DNA of 53,217 nucleotides from Enterobacter sp. R1(2018) (GCF_003628475.1 NZ_RCAA01000030.1:28108-81324), one strand, 5' to 3'; numbered from the stretch's first letter, positions 8,593 to 19,701 are shown. The notes: generated by a model from the sequence alone, not told the origin. Made by a program: numbers and translations.

Positions 8593-9282
8593 CCGTGAAA
8601 TTTCCACATGTGGCAATAAGCGGCTGTCATTTATCTGCATCAGGTCGCCATCGCGCAGGTTTATCCAGCATGCCTGCATCCCACAGCGTACCGCGCCCGC
8701 AACGTCGGTGGTGAGATCGTCGCCCACGTGAAGAATATGCGCCAGCGGGACAGCAAGTTTTTCTGCCGCCAGATGGTACATATCGTTAAACGGCTTGGAG
8801 CGCCCGTGCGGGCCGGCTCGCAGTACAAACTTAAAGTATTTGTCCAGCCCAAACAGATGGGGTTCCGCATTGCCATTGGTGATCGCCACCAGCGGCCATT
8901 TTTTTGCAAGCGCAGCCAGGGTGTCGTGCGTTTCCTGGGGCACCTCAATGCGGCTGCGCCACTGGGCAAAGTTCGCCATTGAGGCCGCCGCGCCCGCCGC
9001 GGCTTCTTCTGCGGTTAAGCCCGCGTCCAGCATCGCCTGTTCGACCGCCCGGCGACGCCATTCCGTTACGTCGTGGTAGATGTCCGGCTCTGCCAGACGA
9101 ATAGCCTGACGCAGGCGCATAAAATCTGGTTTGGTGATGGCGCTAAGGCTCGGATGATAATTCTGCACAAAGCTCAGCGACTCCAGCTCGGTACGTTCGA
9201 TTACCGGGCGGTTGTCATACAGCGTGTCGTCGAGATCGAAAGTGAGCGCGGCGACTGGCCCAAGCGGGCGATAAAAATGCAT
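8566..9282 (-). CDS. yigB: HAD-type FMN / pyrimidine phosphatase YigB
   Basis: YigB is a cytosolic haloacid-dehalogenase phosphatase that dephosphorylates 5-amino-6-(5-phospho-D-ribitylamino)uracil in riboflavin synthesis and also FMN. HAD motif I is DLDDT (16-20), motif II TNGN, a Lys/Arg-rich motif III is at HGRSKPF, and motif IV is GDDLTTD. The 238-residue length matches E. coli. The start ATG at 9282 shares one base with the xerC stop, so translation is probably coupled. Confidence 0.93.
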   Translation of the reverse strand: MHFYRPLGPVAALTFDLDDTLYDNRPVIERTELESLSFVQNYHPSLSAITKPDFMRLRQAIRLAEPDIYHDVTEWRRRAVEQAMLDAGLTAEEAAAGAAASMANFAQWRSRIEVPQETHDTLAALAKKWPLVAITNGNAEPHLFGLDKYFKFVLRAGPHGRSKPFNDMYHLAAEKLAVPLAHILHVGDDLTTDVAGAVRCGMQACWINLRDGDLMQINDSRLLPHVEISRLASLTALI

Positions 9283-10187
9283 TACGATTTCCCCCGTTTA
9301 GCGCGTGGATGTGCGGCATCATACACCGAGGCTAAATGTTGAAAGTCTAAGTGGGTGTAAATTTGCGTGGTGGACAGGTTCGCATGACCAAGCAGCTCCT
9401 GCACGCCGCGCAGATCGCCGCTCGATTCCAGCATATGCGTGGCAAAAGAGTGGCGGAGCTTATGCGGATGGACGTGGCTGTTAAGCCCCTGCTTGATGCC
9501 CCACTCGCTAAAGCGTTTTTGTACGTTGCGGGCGGAGATACGCTTGCCCTGCTTCGACAGAAACAGCGCGTCGTCGTCCGGCCCAAAAAGCTCGCGTAGA
9601 TCGAGCCAGTGCTCAATCCAAACCACGGCGGATTTACCTACAGGTACGCGACGTTCTTTGCTGCCTTTACCCATTACCCATACTTCACCGGTGGAGAGGT
9701 CCACATGACCGCAGTCCATATTCACCAGCTCCGAAAGACGCAGGCCTGCGCCATACATCACTTCAAGCATAGCGCGATCGCGTACGGCGAGGGGATCGTT
9801 AAGATCGATATCCAGCAGGCGATTAACATCGTCCACATCGATATTTTTCGGCAGATGACGGCCCGCCTTCGGCGCGGAGATGCCTTTTGCGGGATTGGCT
9901 TTCAGCTCGCCCTGGCTGACCAGCCAGTCGAAGAAACTGCGCAATGCGGAAAGGCGTAGCGCAAGGCTCGAAGGACCAAGCCCTGCTTTGCGGCTACGAA
10001 CCGCCAGAGAACGTACGCCTGCCGCATCGCACTGCTGCCAGGCTTTCAACCCCATCTCATCAAGCAGATGGATGATGGTTTCAAGCTGGCGGCCGTAGTT
10101 CAGCAGGGTTAACGGACTGAGCTGACGCTCAACTTTCAGGTATCGCAGAAAGCCGTCAACCGACGAACGCAGGGGCGAGGCGGTCAT
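9282..10187 (-). CDS. xerC: Tyrosine recombinase XerC
   Basis: XerC acts with XerD at dif to resolve chromosome dimers, under FtsK control. The 301-residue product has the SAM-like N-terminal core-binding domain (about 1-95) and the catalytic domain with all key residues visible: R150, K174, H242, R245, H268 and nucleophile Y277 (in TQIYTHL). The ATG at 10187 overlaps the yigA stop by four bases. It is three residues longer than the E. coli protein at the N-terminus. As a housekeeping recombinase it is not a sign of a mobile element here. Confidence 0.97.
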   Translation of the reverse strand: MTASPLRSSVDGFLRYLKVERQLSPLTLLNYGRQLETIIHLLDEMGLKAWQQCDAAGVRSLAVRSRKAGLGPSSLALRLSALRSFFDWLVSQGELKANPAKGISAPKAGRHLPKNIDVDDVNRLLDIDLNDPLAVRDRAMLEVMYGAGLRLSELVNMDCGHVDLSTGEVWVMGKGSKERRVPVGKSAVVWIEHWLDLRELFGPDDDALFLSKQGKRISARNVQKRFSEWGIKQGLNSHVHPHKLRHSFATHMLESSGDLRGVQELLGHANLSTTQIYTHLDFQHLASVYDAAHPRAKRGKS

Positions 10188-10888
10188 ACGCGTTCAATCC
10201 AGCGCTCCAGCAAGTCCGGCAGCATTAGCGCCAGTTCGTGTAGCAGCTGCGTTCCCTGTCCTTCATGATAATGCTGCGCGTCACGGCTGCTAAAGAGCAG
10301 CACGCCGAGATCGGCATCGTTGCCCATTAGCGACATCGCCACCGAGCCAATCGCTTTTGCCTGGGGAAGCACCACCAGCAGCTCCGGTCCGTTAAGCGGC
10401 CCCAGATAATGCTGGCTATCGCCCAGCCGCTGAATACGCAGCGGCTCGAAGGCCTGGCGGTTAAGCCCAAGGTGGGTGAAATCAGACGGGGCGCCGATAC
10501 GCCAGCGGTCGGCAAAAAGACGTACGTTCGCGCCCGCCAGCCCCATTTCCCGCGCCCAGCGATGCAGGCGATTGAGCATCTCCTGCAGGCTGGTGGCAGA
10601 AGCAAGGCGGCCCTGTAATTTCAGCAGTCGGTAGAACAGCCCTTCGTTGGCGCTCGCCTGCTCCATCAGCAGGGTCATATTTTCTTCAAGAAAGTTGATG
10701 TGGTTACGGCTGCGGGCCATATGCCACTCAACCAGCGACACGGTGCCGCGTACCGGATGCGGCACCTGCATCTGTTCTACGTGCTGCGCGTTACGGATAA
10801 AGAAGTCGGGATGACGCAGCAGATACTCCGCCACGGCGTTATCGTCCAGCTCCAGTACGGCTTCTTGCTGTTCCTCGGCGTTCTTCAT
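10184..10888 (-). CDS. yigA: DUF484 family protein YigA
   Basis: This is a 234-residue DUF484 protein of unknown function, always found between dapF and xerC in enterobacteria. It is GAF-like in overall character: an N-terminal helical part ([10 protein letters not shown], 18-27), a probable coiled segment around residues 60-100, then an alpha/beta sensor-like domain. No catalytic motif is visible. It overlaps both dapF and xerC by four bases (ATGA type), so it is translationally coupled to both. Confidence 0.9.
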   Translation of the reverse strand: MKNAEEQQEAVLELDDNAVAEYLLRHPDFFIRNAQHVEQMQVPHPVRGTVSLVEWHMARSRNHINFLEENMTLLMEQASANEGLFYRLLKLQGRLASATSLQEMLNRLHRWAREMGLAGANVRLFADRWRIGAPSDFTHLGLNRQAFEPLRIQRLGDSQHYLGPLNGPELLVVLPQAKAIGSVAMSLMGNDADLGVLLFSSRDAQHYHEGQGTQLLHELALMLPDLLERWIERV

Positions 10889-11709
10889 AGATGTATGAAT
10901 CCATCATAAACATGGGCCGCCGGACCGGTCATAAAGAGCGGATTTCCCCGCCCTTTCCAGGCGATATCAAGGCGACCGCCGGGCAGCTCTACACGCACCT
11001 GCTCGGCCAGTAAACCCTGTTGAATCCCAACGGCGACGGCGCCACAGGCACCGCTGCCGCAAGCTTGTGTTTCCCCCGCGCCGCGCTCAAATACGCGCAG
11101 GCGGATGTGCTCACGGTTGACGACCTGCATGAAACCGATGTTCGCTCGCTCCGGGAAGCGCTCATGGCTTTCCATCACCGGGCCTAAGGTTGCAACGGCG
11201 GCGGTAGTCACGTCGTCTACCTGAATCACGCAGTGCGGGTTTCCCATCGACACGACGCCGCACATAATCGTCTGCTCCGCCGCGCGCATAATATAGGTTT
11301 TTTCCGCTTTGTTGGCGCGGAACGGCACGTCCGAAGGTTCGAAATTCGGCTCGCCCATGTTCACACGCACCAGCTCATCGTCGGTTACGCTGAGCACCAT
11401 GCGGCCATTTGCCGTGCTTACGCGGATATCACGCTTATTGGTCAGCCCTTTCAGGCGCACAAAGCGAGCAAAACAGCGCGCGCCGTTACCGCACTGCGAA
11501 ACTTCGCTGCCGTCGGCATTGAAGATGCGGTAATGGAAATCGAGATCGGGATCGTAGGGCGGCTCAACCACCAGCAGCTGATCGAAGCCCACGCCGAGAT
11601 GGCGATCCGATAAACGACGGATCAGCTCAGGGGAGAAATAGACGTTCTGTGTCACCGCGTCGACGACCATAAAGTCATTACCGAGGCCATGCATTTTAGA
11701 GAACTGCAT
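10885..11709 (-). CDS. dapF: Diaminopimelate epimerase
   Basis: DapF interconverts LL- and meso-diaminopimelate, feeding both lysine and peptidoglycan synthesis. The two catalytic cysteines are visible: C73 in [10 protein letters not shown] and C217 in QACGSGACG. The 274-residue length from ATG 11709 matches E. coli; the frame runs four codons further upstream. The E. coli GACAAV segment reads GACGAV here, a small change next to the active site. It is preceded by lptM and overlaps yigA. Confidence 0.97.
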   Translation of the reverse strand: MQFSKMHGLGNDFMVVDAVTQNVYFSPELIRRLSDRHLGVGFDQLLVVEPPYDPDLDFHYRIFNADGSEVSQCGNGARCFARFVRLKGLTNKRDIRVSTANGRMVLSVTDDELVRVNMGEPNFEPSDVPFRANKAEKTYIMRAAEQTIMCGVVSMGNPHCVIQVDDVTTAAVATLGPVMESHERFPERANIGFMQVVNREHIRLRVFERGAGETQACGSGACGAVAVGIQQGLLAEQVRVELPGGRLDIAWKGRGNPLFMTGPAAHVYDGFIHL

Positions 11710-11747
11710 CTTCTGCTCCATTTCCGCGGTTACTTATCTCTTATTAT

Positions 11748-11957
11748 CTAGTAGATCACCTGAGTCGGCGCATCGTCCGTGCCGCGATTATTGCGGTCCG
11801 GCGTTATTGACTGCGTCTGCGGTTGAGGCGCGGTGCTTTGCGTTGCCGGTTTAGTTTTACCGTCAGCGGGTGGAAAATAGAGTGGGCCTTTCAGGCCGCA
11901 GCCTGTCAGGCTAAACAGCGCCAGCGTTACCGCCAGAGGGCAGAAAATTTTCTTCAT
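11748..11957 (-). CDS. lptM: LPS-assembly lipoprotein LptM (YifL)
   Basis: This is a 69-residue lipoprotein. The signal peptide ends in the lipobox LTGC with Cys20 as the acylated residue, followed by the conserved GLKGPLYFPP segment and a Pro/Gln/Thr-rich low-complexity tail. LptM binds the LptD/LptE translocon in the outer membrane and aids LptD disulfide maturation. It is the first gene of the dapF cluster and divergent from cyaY. Confidence 0.92.
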   Translation of the reverse strand: MKKIFCPLAVTLALFSLTGCGLKGPLYFPPADGKTKPATQSTAPQPQTQSITPDRNNRGTDDAPTQVIY

Positions 11958-12085
11958 TATTGCGATGCCTGTGATTCAATATTCTGCCGTCTATCATCGC
12001 AGGTGAACCCCGAAAAGCAATACTCTTTTCTATTGAGGAAGGTTGCTTTTATACTGCCGTGAAGAAGAACAACCGGGAAGAAGAG

Positions 12086-12406
12086 ATGAACGACAGTGAA
12101 TTTCATCAGCTGGCCGACGGCCTGTGGATGACAATCGAAGAACGCCTGGACCGCTGGGACGGCGACACGGATATCGACTGCGAGATCAACGGCGGCGTGC
12201 TGACGCTGAGTTTTGAAAACGGCAGCAAAATCATTATCAACCGTCAGGAGCCGCTGCATCAGGTGTGGCTTGCGACCAAAAACGGCGGTTATCACTTTGA
12301 CCTGAAAGGGGATGCCTGGATTTGCGATCGTAGCGGCGCTGAGTTCTGGCAGCTGCTGGAGGAGGCCTGCACCCAGCAGGCGGGCGAGCCGGTAAACTTT
12401 AGCTAG
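12086..12406 (+). CDS. cyaY: Frataxin homologue CyaY
   Basis: CyaY binds iron and IscS and adjusts the rate of Fe-S cluster assembly. The 106-residue product has the N-terminal acidic helix ([15 protein letters not shown], about 19-33) and the conserved beta-sheet face with [16 protein letters not shown] 12086 follows GGGAAGAAGAG; a nine-codon upstream extension is rejected because homology begins at MNDSEF. Its stop at 12404-12406 directly abuts the cyaA stop on the other strand, with no intervening base. Confidence 0.96.
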   Translation: MNDSEFHQLADGLWMTIEERLDRWDGDTDIDCEINGGVLTLSFENGSKIIINRQEPLHQVWLATKNGGYHFDLKGDAWICDRSGAEFWQLLEEACTQQAGEPVNFS

Positions 12407-14953
12407 TTACTGATACTGCTGCAGCAGCGGCGTCGCGCTATCATCATGATTTGCCGGCGCCGTTGGCAGCAGGCTTTGGTTACGGAACGGAATAACCTGC
12501 GTGCGCCCTTCTACCTTCACAATCTGATAGAACTGCGGCAGGTTGAAGTTGATGAAGCTTGAGCCGTAGGTGAAACGGTCGTGGGAAGACGAGTAGAAGC
12601 GGCTGACGTCGCGCACCAGCTCCTCTTTGCTGCCTTCGCAATGGTGATACACCTCTGCCCGGTTGCTCTCGTCAAGAATGTAGATATTGAAGCCCTGCTC
12701 TTCGTTAGTTTCTTCAAAGAAGAATTGAATAATCCCTTCGCTGGCAAACCCATCTACTACCGGTGGTAGCTGCACCTGGTTCGTTTCTACCTGTACAGAC
12801 AGGCCGTGCAGTTTGTTATGGGATATCGCCCCATAAAACTCCACCGCGTTTTCCAGCTTCTGTACCGAGACGCTCAGGCGCTCAAAGAACAGACCCCACG
12901 TCTGGCCGGAAACGCGCAGCGCTTTGAAACGCCCGGGTTCCTGTCGGGTACTGGATAAGCGGAATTCAATACATTCGGAAACCAGCTGCTGCACGCGGGT
13001 ACGAATCAGGCCGCGTAAATGCTGGCTATAGCAGAAGACTTCTACGCTATCCGGCGGCGCTGCGTCCTGGTGCATTTTGCCGAGGATGGTTTTCAGCGCT
13101 TCGATCATCGCCTGTTCGCCGTTGAAATGCAGGGTACGCACTTCGTTCCACGAGTTGCGGTAAAGCAGGTCGACGCTGCCGACCAGACACTGCTGCTGCT
13201 GCCCGAAGCTGAATACGTCCAGCTTGCGGAAGTCGAAATGTACCACCTGATTGCGGAACGCCGCCGTCGGGTCATATTCCAGGTTGACGATAATCGCCAG
13301 ATGGCGAATTTCGCACGGGCTGTAGAGCGCTTTCGGCGTTGGCGCAGGCAGGCGCAGCGGGAAGTGATGGGAAACGTCCGCCACCATTTCCTGTAGCTTA
13401 GGCAGATCGCAGATACCGTTGCCCTTAATAAACAGGCGGGTGCGCGAGGTCAGCAGGCCGTTAAAGTAGGCCCACGCCACCAGCTTATTAAGATAACGGT
13501 TATATTCCAGCGGTTGATGGCTGACGATGGAATCCATGTTCGGCGCGCGGTTATAGAGATACCAGCCAGAACGGTTGGCCCGGCCCGGCGGCACATGAAT
13601 AAAGGTAAGGTTCGACTCGGAAAGGTCCGGCGAAATCTGCGGGTTCACCAGGGTGACTTTACCCGGCAGCGCTTCGAAGGCCGCATAAAGTTTACGGGTC
13701 AATACTCCGATATCCTGCGGGCTGGCGCTGACGCTGAGGTTATTACGGCGCGCAAAGCGAATCAGGTTGCGGTAACTTTGCATCATCGCATCCAGCAGTT
13801 CATTGTGCGCATCGCGTACCTGGTCAATCTTCCAGTTAGCGCGGTTATCAAGCATCGCCAGCCGCGCTTCGTCCCAGCCCCAGTCCTTCACCAGCTGGCT
13901 CAGGACTTCGCGACGCCAGCCGACGCAGGCCCGCTCGCGTGAGAGTTTTTCGCATACCTTCAGGTAGAAGCAGCGGCGCACCAGATCCAGACGCGCGGTA
14001 TCTTCGATTTGCGTCAGATAATGGGTTACGCGCTCCAGCATCATGCAATACGGATCGAGACCAAAGGAGACGATCTCGCCGTCGTGCAGACGTTGTTTGA
14101 TGTCTTTCGCCAACAGGCGGGCGTTCGGATATTCCCAGGAATAGGCTTCCAGCAGCAGGGTTTTTAGCACCGCTTTGTAAGGGGAATCGATACTTTTATA
14201 GAGCTGCCACAGGCTGGCGCCGAAGTATTCTTCCGCGGAGAGCGAGCTCAATCCACCGAGATCCAGCCATTCGTTTGGCGTCAGCACGCCCTGCGCATAG
14301 AGCGACATAACGTAGTCGTCATAATGCTCTTCTTCATCGCCCGGCACCATATTCCACAGAATACGTTTACCCGCGAGGCGCACGGCGGTGCGGTAAAATT
14401 CATCCAGTAGCAGGATGTGCTGAGTGGAGCCGCAGTCTTCGCCGCCGAGGCTGCCGCTTTCGTTATGACGGAAACGGTTCTCGTCGATCAGGAAGAAGCT
14501 CACCTCCACGCCCAGCGAAGCCGCCCAGCTTTCCAGCAGGCTGCATTTACGCTGTAACAGCTGGCGTTCGCTGCTATCAAGCCATGCCTGATGGCAAACC
14601 CAGATATCCAGGTCTGAAGAACAGCTTTGGCCGACGGAAGAGGTACTGCCCATGGAATACAAACCGGTGATAGGTAACTCGCCTTTCGCGGTTTCCTGCG
14701 GCGGCATGCCGCGTATCAGTTCCAGTTCGTTGAGATAGTGGCGTTGGGTTTCATCAGGCGTGTAGATGCAGATGCCGTGGGGAACGTTACCTTCAAGATA
14801 ACCTGGCATCAGCGGGTGATGATAATGTAACAACGTTGGCAGAAGACTGTAGACCTGTTGGAAAGCAGGCCCCATGGCAGCAAGCGCGCGATCTACGCGC
14901 AGTTGGTTGATGGCATCCAGTCTCTGTTTAAGAGTCTCAATATAGAGGTACAA
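12407..14953 (-). CDS. cyaA: Class I adenylate cyclase
   Basis: CyaA makes cAMP from ATP and is controlled by the PTS through EIIA-Glc. The 848-residue product has the N-terminal catalytic domain with the nucleotidyltransferase signature [18 protein letters not shown] (101-118; G102-S103 and the D114/D116 pair) and the C-terminal regulatory half. The start is TTG at 14953, as in E. coli, where the weak UUG limits expression. Length matches E. coli exactly; only the last ~20 residues diverge. A CRP site lies in the promoter. Confidence 0.98.
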   Translation of the reverse strand: MYLYIETLKQRLDAINQLRVDRALAAMGPAFQQVYSLLPTLLHYHHPLMPGYLEGNVPHGICIYTPDETQRHYLNELELIRGMPPQETAKGELPITGLYSMGSTSSVGQSCSSDLDIWVCHQAWLDSSERQLLQRKCSLLESWAASLGVEVSFFLIDENRFRHNESGSLGGEDCGSTQHILLLDEFYRTAVRLAGKRILWNMVPGDEEEHYDDYVMSLYAQGVLTPNEWLDLGGLSSLSAEEYFGASLWQLYKSIDSPYKAVLKTLLLEAYSWEYPNARLLAKDIKQRLHDGEIVSFGLDPYCMMLERVTHYLTQIEDTARLDLVRRCFYLKVCEKLSRERACVGWRREVLSQLVKDWGWDEARLAMLDNRANWKIDQVRDAHNELLDAMMQSYRNLIRFARRNNLSVSASPQDIGVLTRKLYAAFEALPGKVTLVNPQISPDLSESNLTFIHVPPGRANRSGWYLYNRAPNMDSIVSHQPLEYNRYLNKLVAWAYFNGLLTSRTRLFIKGNGICDLPKLQEMVADVSHHFPLRLPAPTPKALYSPCEIRHLAIIVNLEYDPTAAFRNQVVHFDFRKLDVFSFGQQQQCLVGSVDLLYRNSWNEVRTLHFNGEQAMIEALKTILGKMHQDAAPPDSVEVFCYSQHLRGLIRTRVQQLVSECIEFRLSSTRQEPGRFKALRVSGQTWGLFFERLSVSVQKLENAVEFYGAISHNKLHGLSVQVETNQVQLPPVVDGFASEGIIQFFFEETNEEQGFNIYILDESNRAEVYHHCEGSKEELVRDVSRFYSSSHDRFTYGSSFINFNLPQFYQIVKVEGRTQVIPFRNQSLLPTAPANHDDSATPLLQQYQ

Positions 14954-15049
14954 GACATATCGCCTGATGGTTTCAGTATTTCGAAAAAACCCGTTTCCTG
15001 ATTGTTGCCTTTATGATTATAAACGAACGGGCAAACAATTGCTGGAAAC

Positions 15050-15087
15050 GTGATCAATTTAACACCTTGCTGGTTGACCGTAAAGAA
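15050..15087 (-). promoter_or_regulatory. cyaA promoter with overlapping CRP site
   Basis: The minus strand carries GTGTTAAATTGATCAC (15065-15050), a CRP site of the kind that represses the main cyaA promoter in E. coli. The proposed -10 TAAATT lies inside it, with TTTACG 17 bases further upstream, so CRP binding would block RNA polymerase: negative feedback by cAMP. Confidence 0.7.
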
Positions 15088-15178
15088 AGTTGCACTATGC
15101 ACAAAGTTCATCACCGGTAAACCGCTTTATATTCCATAATACGAGTCACATCCCTCTTTTGTGTAAAAACCGTTGAAA

Positions 15179-15208
15179 CTGACAGCCTTCCGTGAAGAGT
15201 GGTAGGAT
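15179..15208 (+). promoter_or_regulatory. hemC promoter
   Basis: CTGACA (15179-15184), an 18-base gap and TAGGAT (15203-15208) precede hemC by about 30 bases. The cyaA-hemC gap is 285 bases and holds these two divergent promoters; no further gene is seen in it. Confidence 0.6.
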
Positions 15209-15238
15209 GGGCAGCAGACGATAATTACGGTAACAAGC

Positions 15239-16180
15239 ATGTTAGACAAAGTATTAAGAATTGCCACTCGCCAAAGTCCCTTAGCTCTCTGGCAAGCACA
15301 ATATGTTAAACAGCGCCTGGAGGCGAATCATCCGCAGCTCGTTGTTGAGCTGGTGCCGATGGTGACGCGCGGCGATGTGCTCCTTGATACGCCGCTGGCT
15401 AAGGTTGGCGGGAAGGGGCTGTTTGTCAAAGAGTTAGAGTTGGCTTTGCTTGAGGGCCGGGCGGATATCGCCGTGCATTCGATGAAAGATGTGCCGGTCG
15501 AATTCCCGCAAGGATTGGGCCTGGTGACCATTTGTGAGCGCGACGATCCGCGCGATGCCTTCGTCTCTAATCAGTATGCGAGCCTTGATGATTTACCGGA
15601 AGGCAGCATCGTCGGCACTTCCAGCCTGCGCCGCCAGTGTCAAATAGCTGAACGTCGTCCGGATCTGATTATTCGCTCGCTGCGCGGCAACGTCGGCACG
15701 CGCCTTGGCAAGCTTGATAACGGCGAATACGATGCAATCATTCTTGCCGTAGCGGGGTTAAATCGCCTTGGACTGCAGTCCCGCATTCGCTGTGCGCTTC
15801 CTGCCGAAATTTCACTCCCGGCCGTAGGCCAGGGCGCGGTGGGGATCGAGTGCCGTACAGATGACGAGCGTACCCGTGCGCTGCTCGCGCCGCTTAATCA
15901 TGATGAAACGGCCATTCGGGTGGCCGCCGAGCGCGCCATGAATATGCGTCTTGAAGGCGGTTGTCAGGTGCCAATCGGCAGCTACGCCGAGCTGGAAAAT
16001 GGCGAGCTATGGTTACGAGCGCTGGTCGGCGCGCCTGACGGTTCCTTTATAGTGCGCGGTGAACGCCGCGGAAAGCCAGAAGAAGCGGTAGCGATGGGCG
16101 TTTCGCTGGCCGAAGAGCTGCTAAATAACGGCGCGCGTGAGGTTCTGGCCGCCGTTTATGATGGGGACGCTCCCGCATGA
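15239..16180 (+). CDS. hemC: Hydroxymethylbilane synthase (porphobilinogen deaminase)
   Basis: HemC condenses four porphobilinogens into hydroxymethylbilane, using a covalent dipyrromethane primer. The primer cysteine (about 242) is in [10 protein letters not shown], and the catalytic Asp (about 84) is near HSMKDVP. The ATG at 15239 starts [20 protein letters not shown]. The 313-residue length matches E. coli. It overlaps hemD by four bases (ATGA), so the two consecutive pathway enzymes are translationally coupled. Confidence 0.97.
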   Translation: MLDKVLRIATRQSPLALWQAQYVKQRLEANHPQLVVELVPMVTRGDVLLDTPLAKVGGKGLFVKELELALLEGRADIAVHSMKDVPVEFPQGLGLVTICERDDPRDAFVSNQYASLDDLPEGSIVGTSSLRRQCQIAERRPDLIIRSLRGNVGTRLGKLDNGEYDAIILAVAGLNRLGLQSRIRCALPAEISLPAVGQGAVGIECRTDDERTRALLAPLNHDETAIRVAAERAMNMRLEGGCQVPIGSYAELENGELWLRALVGAPDGSFIVRGERRGKPEEAVAMGVSLAEELLNNGAREVLAAVYDGDAPA

Positions 16181-16917
16181 CGATCCTTGTCACCCGTCCC
16201 TCCCCCGCAGGGGAAGAGTTAGTGAGCCGTTTGCGCGCGCTCGGACAGGTGGCGTACAGTTTCCCTCTTATCGAATTTTCTCCCGGCAGGCAGCTAGAAC
16301 AGCTGCCCGGCCTGCTTACCGATCTGCGCGCCGACGATCTGGTTTTCATTTTATCTCAGCATGTCGTGCAATACGCCAATCCGCTACTTCATAAAAGCGG
16401 CGCCGGCTGGCCGAAGCACCTGAACTGGTTCGCCATCGGACGCACAACGGCCCTGGCATTTCATACGGTCAGCCATTTGCCCGTTCGCTACCCGTTAGAT
16501 CGGGAAACCAGCGAAGTCTTGCTACAATTACCTGAATTACAGGATATTACCGGTAAGCGTGCGCTGATTCTACGTGGCAACGGCGGACGCGAGCTTTTAG
16601 GTGAAGCCCTCACCGCTCGCGGCGCTAAAGTAGAATTTTGCGAATGTTATCAACGCAATGCCAGAGTTTATGACGGAACGGAAGAAGCGTTTCGCTGGCG
16701 CGAACGGGGAATAACCACCCTCGTCGTCACCAGCGGAGAAATGCTGCAGCAGCTTTATACGCTGGTTCCGGAGTGGTATCGCAATAACTGGTTACTCCAC
16801 TGCCAACTGGTTGTTGTCAGTGAGCGTTTGGCGATCCTTGCCCGGGATTTGGGCTGGCAGGATATTCGGATCGCCGATAACGCCGACAATGACGCGCTGC
16901 TCCGCGCGTTACGATAA
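16177..16917 (+). CDS. hemD: Uroporphyrinogen-III synthase
   Basis: HemD closes and inverts ring D of hydroxymethylbilane to give uroporphyrinogen III, the branch point for haem, sirohaem and B12. The 246-residue product shows the two Rossmann-like lobes of the family with conserved VTRP near the N-terminus, the RGNGGR segment (about 130) and VVTSGE near the second-lobe hinge. Sequence conservation in this family is low; context after hemC makes the call firm. Confidence 0.95.
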   Translation: MTILVTRPSPAGEELVSRLRALGQVAYSFPLIEFSPGRQLEQLPGLLTDLRADDLVFILSQHVVQYANPLLHKSGAGWPKHLNWFAIGRTTALAFHTVSHLPVRYPLDRETSEVLLQLPELQDITGKRALILRGNGGRELLGEALTARGAKVEFCECYQRNARVYDGTEEAFRWRERGITTLVVTSGEMLQQLYTLVPEWYRNNWLLHCQLVVVSERLAILARDLGWQDIRIADNADNDALLRALR

Positions 16918-16940
16918 ACCTAACAATATGGGACGCCACA

Positions 16941-18119
16941 ATGACGGAACAAAATACTTCCTCCGCCATGGTTGAAGAGACCAAACCTGCGGTGGAAAGC
17001 ACACCGCTACCAGAACAGCCCCCACAGAAGAATCGTAGCGGCGTGGCAGGCATCGCTCTGGGCGCCATTGCCATCGCTATTGCTCTGGCGTTGGGCGCCG
17101 GGCTTTATGGCTACGGCAAACATCAGGCTTCCAGGCAAACCGCCACCAATGACGCGCTGTCTACCCAACTCGCTGCGCTGCAAAAACAGCAGGATCAGCA
17201 GAAGACCGAGCTTGAAAATACCATTAAGCAACAGGCTACCGCCCTTGAAGAGGCTAATCATCAACAGGCAAATCTGGCCCGTCAGCTTGATGAAGTACAG
17301 CAAAAAGTGGCCACTATTTCAGGCAGTGATGCAAAAACCTGGCTGCTGGCCCAGGCCGATTTCCTCGTAAAATTAGCCGGGCGTAAGCTCTGGAGCGATC
17401 AGGACGTCACCACCGCCGCCGCGCTGTTAAAAAGCGCTGACGCAAGCCTTGCGGATATGAACGATCCCAGCCTGATCGCCGCCCGTCGCGCCTTAACTGA
17501 CGATATCAGCTCGCTTTCTGCGGTCTCGCAGGTGGATTATGACGGCATCATTCTGAAGCTAAACCAGCTTTCCAATCAGGTGGATAATCTGCGTCTCGCG
17601 GACAATGACAGCGACGATACGCCGATGGATTCCGACGGCAGCGAGCTTTCCAGCACCGTGCATGAGTGGCGGCAGAATCTGGTGAAAAGCTGGCACAACT
17701 TTATGGATATTTTCATTACCATCCGCCGCCGCGATGAATCTGCGGTGCCGCTGCTGGCGCCGAATCAGGATATCTATCTGCGTGAGAACATTCGCTCACG
17801 CCTGCTGGTCGCCGCTCAGGCCGTGCCGCGCCATCAGGATGAAACCTACAAGCAGTCTCTTGAAAACGTGTCTACCTGGGTTCGCGCCTATTACGATACC
17901 GACGATGCCACCACCAAAGCGTTTCTGGATGAGTTAGAAGCGCTGGGTCAGCAAAGTATCAATATGGACGTCCCGCAAACGCTGCAAAGCCAGCCGCTGC
18001 TGGAAAAACTGATGCAGACTCGCGTGCGTAATTTACTTGCTCAGCCATCCGCTGCCGCCAGCGCCGCGCCTGCTGAAGCCGCGCCTGCACAGGCCCCTGC
18101 GGCAAGTCAGGGAGAATAG
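16941..18119 (+). CDS. hemX: HemX, membrane-anchored protein of the hem operon
   Basis: This is a 392-residue inner-membrane protein with an N-terminal Glu/Pro-rich cytoplasmic tail (1-35), one transmembrane helix (about 36-58, [20 protein letters not shown]), a Gln/Lys-rich coiled coil (about 70-130), and a C-terminal periplasmic region ending in an Ala/Pro-rich tail. It was formerly called uroporphyrinogen III methyltransferase, but no SAM-binding motif is seen, and that activity is not supported. It lies in the hemCDXY operon, 23 bases after hemD. Confidence 0.9.
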   Translation: MTEQNTSSAMVEETKPAVESTPLPEQPPQKNRSGVAGIALGAIAIAIALALGAGLYGYGKHQASRQTATNDALSTQLAALQKQQDQQKTELENTIKQQATALEEANHQQANLARQLDEVQQKVATISGSDAKTWLLAQADFLVKLAGRKLWSDQDVTTAAALLKSADASLADMNDPSLIAARRALTDDISSLSAVSQVDYDGIILKLNQLSNQVDNLRLADNDSDDTPMDSDGSELSSTVHEWRQNLVKSWHNFMDIFITIRRRDESAVPLLAPNQDIYLRENIRSRLLVAAQAVPRHQDETYKQSLENVSTWVRAYYDTDDATTKAFLDELEALGQQSINMDVPQTLQSQPLLEKLMQTRVRNLLAQPSAAASAAPAEAAPAQAPAASQGE

Positions 18120-18121
18120 GC

Positions 18122-19318
18122 ATGATTAAAGTCTTATTGCTTTTCCTGTTACTGATAGCCGGAATCGTTCTTGGACCCATGCTCGCGGGCCATCAGGGCT
18201 ACGTGCTGATTCAGACCGATAACTATAACGTGGAAACCAGCGTCACGGGCCTTGCGATCGTGCTGATCCTGGCGTTGGTCGTATTGTTTGCGATCGAATG
18301 GATCCTGCGCCGTATTTTCCGCACCGGCGCACGTACCCGCGGCTGGTTCGTAGGGCGCAAAAGCAGCCGCGCGCGTAAACAAACTAAAGCCGCATTGCTG
18401 AAGCTGGCGGAAGGTGATTATCAGCAGGTTGAGAAGCTGATGGCGAAAAATGCCGATCACGCCGAACAGCCGGTAGTTAATTACCTGCTGGCGGCCGAAG
18501 CGGCGCAACAGCGCGGGGATGAAATCCGTGCCAACCAGCATCTGGAACGGGCGGCGGAGCTGGCGGATAACGACCAGCTGCCGGTAGAAATCACCCGCGT
18601 TCGTCTGCAGCTGGCGCGCAACGAAAATCACGCGGCCCGTCACGGCGTGGATAAACTGTTGGAAATCACCCCCCGTCATCCGGAGGTGCTGCGTCTTGCA
18701 GAACAGGCGTACGTGCGCACAGGCGCATGGAGTTCCTTACTGGATATTCTGCCTGCCATGGATAAAGTGCAGGTCGGCGATGAAGCCCATCGTCTGGCTC
18801 TGCAGGAACAGGCCTGGATTGGGATGATGGATCAGGCCATGGCGGATCAGGGCAACGATGGCCTGAAAACCTGGTGGCGCAACCAGAGCCGCAAAACGCG
18901 ACATGAAACGACACTGCAGGTTGCGATGGCGGAGCACCTTATCGAGTGCGGCGATCATGAAGCCGCGCAGGAAATCGTGCTTGACGGTCTGAAACGTCAG
19001 TATGATGAGCGTCTCATTCTGCTGATGCCGCGCCTTAAGTCAGGGAATCCGGAACAGCTGGAAAAAGCGCTGCGCCAGCAAATCAAAACCCAGGGCGATC
19101 GTCCTTTACTGCACAGCACGCTCGGTCAGCTATTGATGAAGCGCGGCGAATGGCAGCAGGCGAGTGAAGCTTTCCGTGAGGCAATCAAGCAGCGTCCCGA
19201 TGCCTTTGATTATGCGTGGCTTGCCGACTCGCTGGACAGACTCCACCAGCCGGAAGAAGCTGCGCTAATGCGCCGCGATGGCCTGCTGCTGACCCTGCAA
19301 AATAATCCTAATCCGTAA
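18122..19318 (+). CDS. hemY: HemY, TPR-containing membrane protein
   Basis: This is a 398-residue protein with two N-terminal membrane helices (about 1-20 and 42-63) and a long helical domain of tetratricopeptide-like repeats, followed by the YAWLADSLDRLHQPEEA segment. Despite the name it is unrelated to the HemY protoporphyrinogen oxidase of Bacillus; its role in enterobacteria is not settled. It starts two bases after the hemX stop and ends the operon. Confidence 0.92.
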   Translation: MIKVLLLFLLLIAGIVLGPMLAGHQGYVLIQTDNYNVETSVTGLAIVLILALVVLFAIEWILRRIFRTGARTRGWFVGRKSSRARKQTKAALLKLAEGDYQQVEKLMAKNADHAEQPVVNYLLAAEAAQQRGDEIRANQHLERAAELADNDQLPVEITRVRLQLARNENHAARHGVDKLLEITPRHPEVLRLAEQAYVRTGAWSSLLDILPAMDKVQVGDEAHRLALQEQAWIGMMDQAMADQGNDGLKTWWRNQSRKTRHETTLQVAMAEHLIECGDHEAAQEIVLDGLKRQYDERLILLMPRLKSGNPEQLEKALRQQIKTQGDRPLLHSTLGQLLMKRGEWQQASEAFREAIKQRPDAFDYAWLADSLDRLHQPEEAALMRRDGLLLTLQNNPNP

Positions 19319-19324
19319 GTCCTC

Positions 19325-19345
19325 AGGGCGAAGTTCTTTCGCCCT
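19325..19345 (+). terminator. hemCDXY terminator
   Basis: AGGGCGAA (19325-19332) and TTCGCCCT (19338-19345) form an 8-bp stem just after hemY, followed by a short T-rich stretch (ATCTTT). It is moderately strong. Confidence 0.65.
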
Positions 19346-19362
19346 ATCTTTCACACGATGCA

Positions 19363-19563
19363 AAAAAAAACACCTGCCAATTGGCAGGTGTTAAAACAGG
19401 TCTTTTTGACAACTAAGTGGTGCTTCACTCAACGTTGTGTCCATGGTGTCGGATGAGGCCTGAGGCGACATCTGTCGGTGGACGATAAGCACCGTAAACG
19501 GCTCTGCGTCATTCCTGGGTTTATGAAGCCGAAGCAAACATAAGAAGTGGAATGAGCATCTAC
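19363..19563 (-). ncRNA. glmZ: Small regulatory RNA GlmZ
   Basis: The minus strand from 19563 begins GTAGATGCTCATTCC and includes the conserved core AATGACGCAGAGCCGTTTAC and the glmS-pairing segment CACAACGTTGAGTGAAGCACC-type region, ending at a perfect 10-bp hairpin (19371-19394) with a run of nine T. GlmZ is an Hfq-dependent RNA of about 207 nt in E. coli; it activates glmS translation and is cut by RNase E with the adaptor RapZ, which GlmY sequesters. Location next to hemY is as in E. coli. Differences lie mainly in the central stem. Confidence 0.93.
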
Positions 19564-19592
19564 AGCCAGATTATTGCACGAAGCGTGCCAGG
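19564..19592 (-). promoter_or_regulatory. glmZ promoter: sigma54 -24/-12 with overlapping sigma70 -10
   Basis: Directly upstream of the GlmZ 5' end the minus strand reads TGGCACGCTTCGTGCA: the -24 GG and -12 GC are 10 bases apart, with a start expected about 12 bases later, at GTAGATGC. An AATAAT sequence overlaps the -12 box and could serve a sigma70 promoter starting at the same place. Overlapping sigma54/sigma70 promoters are known for glmY and for glmZ of several enterobacteria. Confidence 0.7.
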
Positions 19593-19701
19593 TTTGAATC
19601 GGGATTTTACCTATTAAGCCAATACCTACAATTTCAGGTAGTTATTGAATTATTATAAGACTTTAGTCTTAGCCGCTTTTCCATTGCCTTGCCGTCTCGC
19701 T

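Noticed and set aside
9282-10187. Tyrosine recombinase as evidence of a genomic island
   Set aside because: It is the housekeeping XerC within its conserved dapF-yigA-xerC-yigB context.
16941-18119. HemX as a uroporphyrinogen III methyltransferase
   Set aside because: The old annotation is not supported: the chain is a single-pass coiled-coil protein without a SAM-binding methyltransferase domain.
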